Part shown: piece after piece, positions 55,875-64,000 of the stretch
Layout of the letters: each line of letters begins with the position of its first letter
Numbering within the stretch: the stretch's first letter is position 1
Source of the DNA: Alphaproteobacteria bacterium
Lineage (GTDB): Bacteria > Pseudomonadota > Alphaproteobacteria > Rhizobiales > Xanthobacteraceae
DNA length: 64,000 nucleotides
Assembly: GCA_005884685.1 (NCBI GenBank)
Contig: VBAH01000019.1
Coordinates: 62,001 to 126,000 of the forward strand
Direction: 5' to 3'
The notes under the pieces: model-generated
Seen by the model: only the letters and a program-made list of their open reading frames with translations
The model's database searches: none
Told to the model about the DNA's origin: nothing
Translations under genes and position numbers: made by a program

Positions 55875-58127
55875 ATGGCGGTCGCTCAAGGTTCTCGGAC
55901 GCGCGCTGGCAGCGAGCCGACTCTCCTTGGACCGCTCGCGCCGGCCTTCGAATATGCGAGCGATGCCTGGCAGCGAGGAATTCTCTTTCTCGACGTGATG
56001 CGCGAGCGGGGGAATGACTTCCGCGAACACGCAACGCAAACCGCTCCCCATGTCCTCGACTTCGACTTCGACCTCATCGTCGATGGCCGAACGCTCGCAC
56101 GGCCAGTCAATTATGCGCTGGTACGCGTCGTGCCGCCTGACGGCGTGCTGATCGATCCCCATTTGCGTCCATTCGTGATCGTCGACCCGCGTGCAGGCCA
56201 CGGGCCCGGTATCGGAGGCTTCAAGGCCGACAGCGAAATCGGGGTAGCGCTTCAGGCCGGCCATGCCTGCTACTTCATCGGGTTCCTTCCCGAGCCGATG
56301 CCCGGTCAAACCATCGAGGACATTGCGCACGCCGAAGCGATCTTTTTGGAAAAGGTGATCGCGCTCCACCCGCAATCCGAGGGCAAGCCGTGCGTCGTTG
56401 GCAATTGCCAGGCCGGCTGGGCGATCATGATGCTGGCCGCGCTACGCCCGGAGCTTTTTGGCCCGCTCATCATCGCCGGCTCGCCGTTGTCCTATTGGGC
56501 CGGTGTGCGCGGCAAGTATCCCATGCGCTACAGCGGTGGGCTTCTGGGCGGCAGTTGGCTGACGGCGCTCGTAAGCGATCTCGGCGGCGGGAAGTTCGAT
56601 GGCGCCTGGCTGGTGCAGAATTTCGAGAATCAGAATCCCGCAAACACGCTGTGGACCAAACCGTACAATCTCTATTCCAAAATCGACACCGAAGCCGCCC
56701 GCTATCTCGGCTTCGAACGGTGGTGGGGTGGTCACGTCAACCTGAACGCGGAGGAAATCCAGTTCATCGTCGACGAGCTGTTCGTCGGCAACAATCTCTC
56801 GAGCGCCAGAATCCAGACCTCCGATGGCGTCACTATCGACTTCCGCAGCATCCGCTCGCCGATCGTCGTATTCTGTTCCCAGGGCGACAACATCACGCCG
56901 CCGCAGCAAGCGTTGGGGTGGATCCTCGACCTCTATGGCGACACGGAAGAGATCAGGAATTACGGCCAGACAATCGTCTACGCCATCCACGACACGATCG
57001 GGCACCTCGGGATATTCGTCTCGGCCGGCGTCGCGCGGAAGGAACATGCGGAGTTCTCGAGCAATATCGACCTCATCGATATGCTGCCGCCGGGTCTCTA
57101 CGAGGCGAAGTTCCAGCGGAAGACAGCGAACGTCAGCAATCCGGACCTCGTAGCGGGCGAGTGGATCATGCAATGCGAGCCGCGTACGCTCGATGATATC
57201 CGGGCGCTCGGCGGGAATGATGCGGCCGATGAGCGGCGTTTTGCGACCGCGGCGCGGGTGTCTCAGGCCAACCTCGCGCTCTACCGCACATTTGCGCAGC
57301 CGATGGTGCGAACGCTGGTCAATCCTCAGTTCGCGGGCTGGCTGCAGCAGTTGCATCCGTTAAGGATGCAATACGAAGCTTTTGCCAACACCAACCCCTT
57401 CATGTCGCCGGTCGCGGGTCTCGCGGATCAGGTTCGCGAAAACCGGAAACCTGCGGCGGCGGACAATCCGCTTCTCGCGATGCAGGAGAAGGTGTCGGAG
57501 CAGATCGTGGCCGGTTGGGAGGCCTGGCGCGAGGCGACCGAGGCAATCTCGGAACGCATGTTCATGACGGTCTACGGCTCGCCGACGCTGCAGGCGGCGA
57601 TGGGCATTGACCCGGAATCCAACAGGCCGCTCCACAAAGCCGGAAAGAGTCCGCTGCACAAGCTGCTGCTCGAGGCGCGCATTGCCGAGTTGAAAGCGCG
57701 CATGACGCAAGGCGGGCTGCGGGAAGCCATCGTTCGCGGCGCGATCTACGTCGGATTGTCGCACGGCTCGATCGATGAGCGGGGATTTGCGCTGGTCCGG
57801 CGCATCCGCGCGGCGTCGGACGACACCGGGTCGCTCCCGCTTCCCGAGTTCAAGGCGCTCATTCGCGAGCAGTACTTCATGCTGCTGATCGATGAAGCAG
57901 CAGCGCTTGCAGCCATTGCGGCACTGCTTCCCCCCCGCGCCGAGGACCGGCGAAAAGGACTAGGCATTCTGCGCCAATTGGCCGGCGCACGCGGAGAGGT
58001 CACCGGCGAAGCCGCGAAGCGGCTGGATCAGGTGGCGGCGCTCTTCAATGTGAAAGAACACGAATCCGAGGTCACGCGGATCGCAGCGCGCAATGGGTTC
58101 AAGGAGCACCGCGCCAAGGCCTCGTAG
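55875..58127 (+). CDS. DUF3141 protein, PHA-synthase-like alpha/beta hydrolase fold
   Basis: A 750-residue protein. Residues 60-390 resemble poly(3-hydroxyalkanoate) synthase (PhaC). The nucleophile elbow is VVGNCQAG with Cys 178, matching the PhaC Cys nucleophile. Asp 338 lies in CSQGDNITPP and His 377 in DTIGHLGIF, so a Cys-Asp-His triad is complete. The C-terminal 350 residues are helical and unlike PhaC. GAGGG precedes the ATG. First gene of an operon with pta, ackA, fabI, an SDR and a CoA-transferase. It may act as an acyltransferase or depolymerase in hydroxybutyrate metabolism; activity is inferred only. Confidence 0.85.
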   Translation: MAVAQGSRTRAGSEPTLLGPLAPAFEYASDAWQRGILFLDVMRERGNDFREHATQTAPHVLDFDFDLIVDGRTLARPVNYALVRVVPPDGVLIDPHLRPFVIVDPRAGHGPGIGGFKADSEIGVALQAGHACYFIGFLPEPMPGQTIEDIAHAEAIFLEKVIALHPQSEGKPCVVGNCQAGWAIMMLAALRPELFGPLIIAGSPLSYWAGVRGKYPMRYSGGLLGGSWLTALVSDLGGGKFDGAWLVQNFENQNPANTLWTKPYNLYSKIDTEAARYLGFERWWGGHVNLNAEEIQFIVDELFVGNNLSSARIQTSDGVTIDFRSIRSPIVVFCSQGDNITPPQQALGWILDLYGDTEEIRNYGQTIVYAIHDTIGHLGIFVSAGVARKEHAEFSSNIDLIDMLPPGLYEAKFQRKTANVSNPDLVAGEWIMQCEPRTLDDIRALGGNDAADERRFATAARVSQANLALYRTFAQPMVRTLVNPQFAGWLQQLHPLRMQYEAFANTNPFMSPVAGLADQVRENRKPAAADNPLLAMQEKVSEQIVAGWEAWREATEAISERMFMTVYGSPTLQAAMGIDPESNRPLHKAGKSPLHKLLLEARIAELKARMTQGGLREAIVRGAIYVGLSHGSIDERGFALVRRIRAASDDTGSLPLPEFKALIREQYFMLLIDEAAALAAIAALLPPRAEDRRKGLGILRQLAGARGEVTGEAAKRLDQVAALFNVKEHESEVTRIAARNGFKEHRAKAS

Positions 58128-58172
58128 GCTTATCGTTGCTCATGGTTTGCCTGTGACGAAAAGGATGACCTC

Positions 58173-59141
58173 ATGGCCCTCGCTCAGATCAATCCCGCGA
58201 CCCGCGCACCTCACGCAAAATACGAGCGGCTTATTGCTGCGGCCAAAGAGGTCGCGCCCGCAACCACGATAGCGGTCTACCCGTGCGACGAGACTTCGCT
58301 GCGCGGCTGCGTGGACGCGGCGGAAGCCGGAATCATCGCGCCCATCCTGATCGGTCCGGCCCTCAAACTCGCGTCGGTCGCACGTGAGTACAAGCTCGAT
58401 ATCGCCCGCTTCGAAGTGGTCGATGCCGAACATGGTGAAGCCGCGGCCGCCAAGGCGGTCGAACTCATTCATCAGGGTAAGGGCGAGCTGCTGATGAAAG
58501 GCAGCTTGCATACCGACGAGTTGATGCGCGCTGTCACTTCCTCGACTAAAGGCCTGCGTACCGCACGGCGGATCAGCCACGTGTTCATCATGGACGTACC
58601 CACACATCCGGACACGTTGTTCATCACGGATGCGGCGATCAACATTTTTCCCGACCTCGAGACGAAGCGCGACATCGTCCAAAACGCCATCGATCTCTTC
58701 ACGCAAATCGGTCTCGGCACTCCGCGCGTCGGCATCCTCTCGGCGGTAGAAACCGTCACCTCGAAGATCCCTTCGACCATCGACGCCGCGGCGTTATGCA
58801 AGATGGCCGAACGGGGGCAGATCACCGGCGCGGTGCTGGATGGACCGCTTGCGTTCGATAACGCGATCGATCCTCATGCGGCCAAGATCAAGGGCATCAA
58901 GTCCGCGGTAGCCGGAAGAGCGCAGATCCTGCTGGTGCCCGATCTGGAAGCAGGCAACATGCTCGCGAAGAATCTCTCCTTCATGGCAAAGGCAGACGCC
59001 GCAGGCATTGTCCTCGGCGCCCGCGTCCCCGTCATCCTAACCTCACGCGCCGACTCCGTGCGCACGCGCATGGCGTCATGCGCGGTCGCGGTCCTTTATG
59101 CCGATGCCCGCCGCCAGTCGGCGAGCCTACCGAAGGCTTGA
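58173..59141 (+). CDS. pta: Phosphate acetyl/butyryltransferase-family protein
   Basis: A 322-residue enzyme of the PTA/PTB family that swaps CoA and phosphate on short acyl groups (acetyl-CoA plus phosphate to acetyl-phosphate). It shows [56 protein letters not shown] and [18 protein letters not shown]. No MaoC-type domain is fused at the N-terminus, unlike the bifunctional homologues. AAGGATG precedes the ATG. It sits 4 bp before ackA, a textbook partnership. Confidence 0.9.
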   Translation: MALAQINPATRAPHAKYERLIAAAKEVAPATTIAVYPCDETSLRGCVDAAEAGIIAPILIGPALKLASVAREYKLDIARFEVVDAEHGEAAAAKAVELIHQGKGELLMKGSLHTDELMRAVTSSTKGLRTARRISHVFIMDVPTHPDTLFITDAAINIFPDLETKRDIVQNAIDLFTQIGLGTPRVGILSAVETVTSKIPSTIDAAALCKMAERGQITGAVLDGPLAFDNAIDPHAAKIKGIKSAVAGRAQILLVPDLEAGNMLAKNLSFMAKADAAGIVLGARVPVILTSRADSVRTRMASCAVAVLYADARRQSASLPKA

Positions 59142-59145
59142 AACC

Positions 59146-60360
59146 ATGGACGCAATCCTCGTCGTCAACGCCGGATCCTCGAGCGTAAAATTTCAGGTGT
59201 TCGCAGTGCGCGGTGATGCGGGCCTTGATCGCCTCATCAAAGGGGAACTGGACGGGATCGGTTCGCGGCCGCGGCTGCGCGCCCGGGACGGCAACAACAA
59301 GCTCCTCGTCGATCAAACACATCCGTCGGAAAGCATCCCCGACGTCGTGACCGCGATGCGTATCGCCGGGGCGTGGCTGAAAGATTCCACGGCATTTGAA
59401 CTGGTCGCTGTGGGCCATCGCGTCGTCCACGGTGGACCGGAATACGACCGGCCGGTCCTGGTGGATCGCCAGATCCTGGCGAACCTCAAACGCTATGTGC
59501 CGCTCGCGCCGTTACACCAGCCAAACAATCTTGCGCCGATCGAAACACTGCTGGAACGCTTCCCGCGCCTGCCCCAGGTCGCATGTTTCGATACCGCTTT
59601 TCATCGCGGGCACAGCGCAGTCGCGGATCACTTCGCCATTCCGGAGCAATACTATGAAGAAGGCGTGCGCAGGTACGGCTTCCACGGTTTGTCGTACGAA
59701 TACATCGCCCAGCGGTTGCGCGAGGTCGCACCATCGATCGCCCGCAGCCGCGTAATCGTCGCCCATCTCGGCAGCGGCGCATCCATGTGCGCGATGTCCG
59801 ACGGCCACAGCGTCGAAAGCACGATGGGCTTTACGGCGCTCGACGGTTTGCCGATGGGAACGCGTTCCGGACAAATCGATCCGGGGATCATCCTTTACCT
59901 GCTGACCGAAAAAGGAATGAGTCCGCGTGCGGTGCAGGATTTCCTTTACAAGAAGTGCGGCTTGAGCGGCATGTCAGGCGTCAGCAACGACGTGCGCGAA
60001 CTGCTGGCAAGCACTGAGCCGGGCGCAGCGCTGGCCCTCGATTACTTCGTTTACCGCATCAGCCTGTACGCTGGGATGCTGGCGGCCTCCCTCGGCGGCA
60101 TCGATGCGTTCGTCTTCACAGCCGGGATCGGCGAGAGATCACCGGAGATGCGCGCACGTATCGCGCGCAAGCTGGTCTGGCTCGGTGCCGAGATGGACCG
60201 CGTCGCAAACGCAGAAGGCAAATCGCGCATTTCGACGGACGACAGCTGGGTCTCACTCCACGTCATCCCGACAGACGAGGAACTGATGATCGCCACGCAC
60301 ACGCTAGGTGTCGTGCAAAGTCATGCGGCGCCGGCTCCCCAGTTTGCGAGGGCCGGATGA
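59146..60360 (+). CDS. ackA: Acetate/propionate kinase
   Basis: A 404-residue ASKHA-fold kinase that forms ATP and acetate from acetyl-phosphate. Motifs in order: [14 protein letters not shown] (N-terminal phosphate loop), [54 protein letters not shown] and [20 protein letters not shown]. The ATG at 59146 is chosen, as upstream frame is within pta. Its TGA overlaps the fabI start (ATGA). Confidence 0.95.
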   Translation: MDAILVVNAGSSSVKFQVFAVRGDAGLDRLIKGELDGIGSRPRLRARDGNNKLLVDQTHPSESIPDVVTAMRIAGAWLKDSTAFELVAVGHRVVHGGPEYDRPVLVDRQILANLKRYVPLAPLHQPNNLAPIETLLERFPRLPQVACFDTAFHRGHSAVADHFAIPEQYYEEGVRRYGFHGLSYEYIAQRLREVAPSIARSRVIVAHLGSGASMCAMSDGHSVESTMGFTALDGLPMGTRSGQIDPGIILYLLTEKGMSPRAVQDFLYKKCGLSGMSGVSNDVRELLASTEPGAALALDYFVYRISLYAGMLAASLGGIDAFVFTAGIGERSPEMRARIARKLVWLGAEMDRVANAEGKSRISTDDSWVSLHVIPTDEELMIATHTLGVVQSHAAPAPQFARAG

Positions 60361-61142
60361 CGATTCCGATCGCCAAAGCGCCGCTGCTCGAGGGCAAGCG
60401 CGGTCTGATTGTGGGTATCGCCAACGACCAGTCGATCGCCTGGGGCTGCGCAAAGGCGTTCCGAGCGCTCGGCTCCGAGCTCGCCGTTACCTACTTGAAC
60501 GAGAAAGCAAAGAAATACGTCGAGCCGCTCGCGCGCGAACTGGAGGCGCCCATTTTCATGCCGCTCGACGTAGCCGCGCCGGGGCAGACAGAGGCTGTGT
60601 TCAAACGTATCGACCAGGAGTGGGGAAATCTCGATTTTCTCGTTCACTCGATCGCTTTCTCGCCCAAAGACACGTTGCAGGGGCGAGTCATCGACGCACC
60701 GCGCGACGGCTTTCTCACCACGATGGATGTGTCGTGCTGGTCCTTCCTGCGGATGGCGCATCTCGCGGAGCCGTTGATGAAGAACGGCGGCTCGATATTC
60801 ACGATGAGCTACTACGGCAGCCAGATGGTGGTGAAGAACTACAACATCATGGGGGTGGCAAAAGCCGCGCTCGAATGTGCGGTCCGTTACGCCGCTGCAG
60901 AGCTAGGCCCGAAAGGGATCCGCGTTCACGCCATCTCGCCCGGCCCGCTGGCGACGCGTGCCGCGTCGGGCATTCCGGAGTTCGACGAGTTGCTCGACAA
61001 GGCCCGCGGTAAGGCCCCGGCACGCAGCCTGGTCTCGGTCGACGACGTCGGCATTGCGACGGCGTTTCTCGCGCATGATGCGGCTCGCCTGATCACGGGC
61101 GACACCCTGTACATCGACGGCGGCTATCACATCATGGACTGA
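60357..61142 (+). CDS. fabI: Enoyl-ACP reductase, FabI type
   Basis: A 261-residue NADH-dependent reductase of fatty-acid synthesis. It has the FabI cofactor motif [20 protein letters not shown], catalytic Tyr-x6-Lys in [13 protein letters not shown] and [12 protein letters not shown] at the C-terminus. Location in an acetyl-phosphate/PHB operon, coupled to ackA, suggests a second, specialised copy next to the housekeeping fabI expected elsewhere. It could reduce crotonyl-type intermediates, which is inference. Confidence 0.93.
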   Translation: MTIPIAKAPLLEGKRGLIVGIANDQSIAWGCAKAFRALGSELAVTYLNEKAKKYVEPLARELEAPIFMPLDVAAPGQTEAVFKRIDQEWGNLDFLVHSIAFSPKDTLQGRVIDAPRDGFLTTMDVSCWSFLRMAHLAEPLMKNGGSIFTMSYYGSQMVVKNYNIMGVAKAALECAVRYAAAELGPKGIRVHAISPGPLATRAASGIPEFDELLDKARGKAPARSLVSVDDVGIATAFLAHDAARLITGDTLYIDGGYHIMD

Positions 61143-61215
61143 AACGCTAAGCGCAGTACCAAAACGTTTTCATCGCATGTTCTGCAAGAACTTAGAAACC
61201 GTAAGGGAGAGCGTC

Positions 61216-61413
61216 ATGAGGGCCAACCATCGCACGCAATCGTTTTCGGAATTCGAAGTGGTTCGAGAGCCATCGGATGAAACCATCAAGCTGATCCGAA
61301 AGCTGCGCTGGATCGGGAAAGAAGACGAAGCGCGCAAGGTGGAACGTGAATTGAGGCAAATGCCGCCGCTGGGACAGGGACGCGTCCTGGCAGAGCCGAT
61401 CAATACGGATTGA
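61216..61413 (+). CDS. Small basic protein in the PhaC-like operon, function unknown
   Basis: A 65-residue hydrophilic protein (MRANHRTQSFSEFEVVREPS...) with a helical charged centre (ETIKLIRKLRWIGKEDEARK) and a Pro/Gly-rich end. No signal peptide or membrane segment. GGGAGAG lies before the ATG; an in-frame ATG 13 codons earlier has no such site. Spacing to the following SDR is 13 bp, so it belongs to the operon. Possibly a small regulator or stabiliser; not recognised. Confidence 0.7.
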   Translation: MRANHRTQSFSEFEVVREPSDETIKLIRKLRWIGKEDEARKVERELRQMPPLGQGRVLAEPINTD

Positions 61414-61426
61414 GAAGGGATGATGG

Positions 61427-62212
61427 ATGTCGTTGCGGGGCAAAGTCGCGGTCGTCACCGGCTCAACCAGCGGGATTGGGTTAGGTATCGCACGGGCCTT
61501 GGCGCGTGAGGGTGCCGATATCGTGCTGAACGGCTTCGGCGCACCCGACGCGATTGATGACCTGCAACGATCCCTCTCCAAGAGCTGTGACATCCGGGTC
61601 GCCTACAGCGATGCCGACATGTCGAAGCCGCCAGCGATCTCACAAATGATCGATCGGGCAACACATGAGCTTGGCGCGGTGGACATCCTGGTAAACAATG
61701 CCGGCATCCAGTTCACAGCGCCGGTGCGCGATTTCCCTCCCGAGAAGTGGGAAGCAATCCTCGCGATCAATTTATCGGCGGCGTTCTATGCCACCAAGGC
61801 CGTGCTGCCCTCGATGCTGACAAGCGATTGGGGGCGAATCATCAACATCGCCTCGACCCATGGGCTCGTCGCCTCCGCCGAGAAGGCTGCCTACGTGGCG
61901 GCGAAGCACGGCGTGATCGGTTTCACCAAGGTCGTGGCGCTCGAAACCGCCAAAAGCGGCGTGACCTGCAATGCGATTTGTCCCGGTTGGGTGCTGACCC
62001 CGCTGGTGGAGAAGCAGATCGCCGACCGCGCCAAAGGCGAAAAGATCTCGACCGAGGACGCGAAGGTCGAGCTGCTTGCCGAAAAACAGCCCTCCCAGGA
62101 ATTCGCTACGCCCGAGCAACTCGGCGCGCTGGCGGTCTTCCTGTGCTCGGATGCGGCGGCTCAGATGCGCGGCGCGGCGTTGCCGGTCGATGGCGGATGG
62201 CTTGCTCAGTAA
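61427..62212 (+). CDS. bdhA: Short-chain dehydrogenase, 3-hydroxybutyrate dehydrogenase type
   Basis: A 261-residue SDR that oxidises D-3-hydroxybutyrate to acetoacetate with NAD+ by family resemblance. It has the cofactor loop VTGSTSGIGLGIARAL, NNAGIQFTAPV, the catalytic Ser in NIASTHGLVAS and Tyr-x3-Lys in AAYVAAKHGVIG, and the BdhA-like NAICPGWVLTPLVEKQI. Immediately downstream CoA-transferase genes accept acetoacetate, supporting this role. Confidence 0.9.
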   Translation: MSLRGKVAVVTGSTSGIGLGIARALAREGADIVLNGFGAPDAIDDLQRSLSKSCDIRVAYSDADMSKPPAISQMIDRATHELGAVDILVNNAGIQFTAPVRDFPPEKWEAILAINLSAAFYATKAVLPSMLTSDWGRIINIASTHGLVASAEKAAYVAAKHGVIGFTKVVALETAKSGVTCNAICPGWVLTPLVEKQIADRAKGEKISTEDAKVELLAEKQPSQEFATPEQLGALAVFLCSDAAAQMRGAALPVDGGWLAQ

Positions 62213-62229
62213 GTGAGGCGGAGTCCGAA

Positions 62230-62874
62230 ATGAAAACGGTCGCTCTTCGGCAGGCAGTGGAGATGATTCCGGACGGCGCGATCCTGATGGTCGGCGGCTT
62301 CATGGGGGTCGGCACGCCCGAGCGCGTGGTGGACGAGATCGTGCGGCAAGGAAAGCGCGACCTCACGGTTATCGCAAACGATACCGCAACGCCCGGAGTC
62401 GGCGTCGGAAAGCTGGTGAGCTCGAAATCCATCAGCAAGGCGATCGTCAGTCATATCGGGCTCAACCCCGAAACCCAGCGGCAAATGATGGACGGCGAGA
62501 TGGCTGTCGAGTTGGTGCCGCAGGGTACGCTGATCGAGCGGATCAGGGCGGGCGGTTGCGGGCTTGGCGGAGTGCTGACGCAAACCGGCGTCGGCACCGT
62601 TGTCGAAAAAGACAAGCAGAAGATCGTCGTCAAAGGTACGGAGTATCTGCTCGAGACGGCGCTTCACGCTGACTTCGCGCTGGTGCACGCATTCCTTGCC
62701 GATTACGTCGGCAACCTTTCCTATGCACTGACCGCTCGCAACTTCAATCCTGTCGTCGCGATGGCGGCAGGTACGGTAATTGCGAACGCGGATCATATCG
62801 TTCCGACCGGGGTGATCGCGCCTGACCATGTTGCGACGCCGGGCCCGATCGTCGACTACCTGATAGCGAATTGA
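62230..62874 (+). CDS. 3-oxoacid CoA-transferase subunit A
   Basis: A 214-residue alpha subunit of a type I CoA-transferase (SCOT/AtoDA/ScoA family) that activates acetoacetate with CoA from succinyl-CoA or acetyl-CoA. It shows the glycine-rich start DGAILMVGGFMGVGTPERVV, GGCGLGGVLTQTGVGT and ARNFNPVVAMAA. GGAG precedes the ATG. It is followed after 8 bp by the beta subunit; which CoA donor is used cannot be told. Confidence 0.93.
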   Translation: MKTVALRQAVEMIPDGAILMVGGFMGVGTPERVVDEIVRQGKRDLTVIANDTATPGVGVGKLVSSKSISKAIVSHIGLNPETQRQMMDGEMAVELVPQGTLIERIRAGGCGLGGVLTQTGVGTVVEKDKQKIVVKGTEYLLETALHADFALVHAFLADYVGNLSYALTARNFNPVVAMAAGTVIANADHIVPTGVIAPDHVATPGPIVDYLIAN

Positions 62875-62882
62875 GCAGCGCC

Positions 62883-63533
62883 ATGAATGCTCAAGCCATC
62901 ATCGCCAAACGCATCGCGCGCGAACTGCGCTCCGGAATGCTGGTGAACCTGGGAATCGGTATTCCGACCATGGTCGCCAGCTATGTTCCCGGAGACATTC
63001 ACGTCTTCTTCCAATCTGAAAACGGGCTGATCGGTACTGGCCCTATCCCGGAGCAGGGGATGGCGCATCCGACGCTTACCGACGCGGGCGGCCACCCTGT
63101 GACCGCCCTGCCCGGGGCAAGCAGCTTTGACAGCGCAATGTCATTCGCTCTGATCCGCGGTGGGCACCTCGATCTCACCGTTCTCGGCGGTCTCCAGGTC
63201 GATCAGACAGGACGGCTCGCCAACTGGATGATCCCGGGAAAGATGATTCCGGGCATGGGCGGAGCGATGGATCTTGTCTCGGGCGCGAAGCGGGTCATCG
63301 TCGCCATGCAGCACACGGCCAAAGGTAGATCGAAGATCGTGGGCAAGTGCACTTTGCCACTCACGTCCACCCGGCCGGTCGACATGGTTGTCTCCGAGCT
63401 CGCGGTAATCATCTTTCATAACGGTTCAGCGACGCTGAGCGAGACGGCGCCCGGCGTATCCGTTGATGACGTCATCGCCGCCACGCAGGCCCAACTGAAG
63501 ATACCGAAGGACGTTCGCGAGATGCAACTGTGA
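62883..63533 (+). CDS. 3-oxoacid CoA-transferase subunit B
   Basis: A 216-residue beta subunit carrying the catalytic Glu in FQSENGLIGTG (SENG motif, about residue 47). It also shows LVNLGIGIPTMV, FDSAMSFALIRGGHLDLTVL and GKMIPGMGGAMDLVSGAKRV. The ATG at 62883 is preferred; an in-frame TTG four codons upstream overlaps the subunit A stop. Confidence 0.94.
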   Translation: MNAQAIIAKRIARELRSGMLVNLGIGIPTMVASYVPGDIHVFFQSENGLIGTGPIPEQGMAHPTLTDAGGHPVTALPGASSFDSAMSFALIRGGHLDLTVLGGLQVDQTGRLANWMIPGKMIPGMGGAMDLVSGAKRVIVAMQHTAKGRSKIVGKCTLPLTSTRPVDMVVSELAVIIFHNGSATLSETAPGVSVDDVIAATQAQLKIPKDVREMQL

Positions 63534-63587
63534 TCCGGCGGCGCTCACAAATCGCGCCAGGCCGTGGATAGACAAAGGAGAACCCGC

Positions 63588-64000
63588 ATGAGCACGACGA
63601 TCGATGATGTACTCCCGACGGCCGCGGATTGCCGGAAGAAGAGCGCGGAGCAGGAGGCGGAACGGGCCGCTGATTATGCGCGCCGCTACGCCGTCGTCGA
63701 AGCGGAGAAGAAGGCATTGCTCGACCGGCTGGGAAAGGGTTCCGGGGTGTCGGACGAACAACGGATGGAACGCGCGGCCGCGATCATCAAGCGGGCGGTC
63801 AGCAACGGACTGACGGAGGTCGAGGTTGGACGCTTTCCCAACGCTCTGTTTACCGACAAGGGACGTGCGATCAATCAACAGGAGGCGGGTTGGGAGTCGA
63901 CGCTGACCGGTCTGCCGAAGGAGCTGTACGCGTTCTGGAAGCAGCATCTTCAGCCACGCGGCTATCGCCTCAAATTCCAGATCGCCGACTGGCCGGGCGG
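63588..64000 (+). CDS. Uncharacterised soluble protein (partial, runs off right edge)
   Basis: The first 137 residues of a longer protein. It starts with a charged helical segment (KKSAEQEAERAADYARRYAV) and continues with MERAAAIIKRAVSNGLTEVE and WESTLTGLPKELYAFWKQHL. No recognised domain, signal peptide or membrane helix. A perfect AAAGGAG ribosome site is seen, and it follows the CoA-transferase gene by 54 bp in the same direction, so it may be the operon's next member. Confidence 0.75.
   Translation, partial: MSTTIDDVLPTAADCRKKSAEQEAERAADYARRYAVVEAEKKALLDRLGKGSGVSDEQRMERAAAIIKRAVSNGLTEVEVGRFPNALFTDKGRAINQQEAGWESTLTGLPKELYAFWKQHLQPRGYRLKFQIADWPG

Overview
This is a GC-rich alphaproteobacterial chromosome segment, most likely from the order Hyphomicrobiales (Rhizobiales), Bradyrhizobiaceae/Xanthobacteraceae type. 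Four things point there: the nuo gene order and NuoE/NuoG sizes, the glnB-glnA pair behind a sigma-54 promoter, several rhizobial small-protein families (DUF1127, DUF2842, DUF3175), and rhizobial-type palindromic intergenic repeats. No rRNA operon, CRISPR array, prophage or transposase gene was seen. Genus-level assignment is inference.

Layout. 1-2,200: a partial LysR regulator, a DUF1127 gene, a hairpin-dense non-coding block with a large palindromic repeat, and a Lys/Ala-rich protein. 2,256-11,348 (minus strand): complex I genes nuoA-B-C-D-E-F-G-H-I. A four-helix-bundle (23S rRNA intervening-sequence type) gene framed by inverted repeats sits between nuoC and nuoD, and a small coiled-coil gene sits between nuoF and nuoG. 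nuoJ-N do not follow nuoI. 11,579-14,457: a beta-keto acid cleavage enzyme, a Bug-type periplasmic binding protein and an alpha/beta hydrolase. 14,559-16,895: tRNA-Asp, an HU-like protein, tRNA-Val and an outer-membrane beta-barrel. 17,101-23,515: the proteostasis block tig-clpP-clpX-lon. 23,563-31,589: tRNA-Leu, a degenerate multicopper oxidase, NAD(P)HX repair enzyme, glnB-glnA, a TorF-like porin and a diguanylate cyclase. 31,780-39,433: rplM-rpsI, a thioesterase, small secreted Cys-rich proteins, metY, ctaA and others. 39,517-47,821: two divergent exopolysaccharide transcription units. 47,834-54,503: tRNA-Pro, a MASE1 hybrid histidine kinase, an HlyD-type adaptor pair and small membrane or secreted proteins. 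54,627-64,000: a Crp/Fnr regulator divergent from a long operon encoding a PHA-synthase-like protein, phosphotransacetylase, acetate kinase, a FabI, a small unknown, an SDR (3-hydroxybutyrate dehydrogenase type), both subunits of a 3-oxoacid CoA-transferase and a truncated unknown.

How genes work together. The nuo block makes the peripheral arm plus NuoA and NuoH of complex I, so the remaining membrane subunits must be encoded elsewhere. Trigger factor, ClpXP and Lon cover folding and degradation. GlnB and GlnA are the nitrogen-control pair. The polysaccharide block supplies initiating transferase, glycosyltransferase, polymerase, co-polymerase, export lipoprotein and deacetylase, but no flippase is visible. 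The terminal operon joins PHB/ketone-body chemistry to acetyl-phosphate and ATP formation. With its unusual PhaC-like protein and an extra FabI, it is the best candidate here for an incompletely described system.
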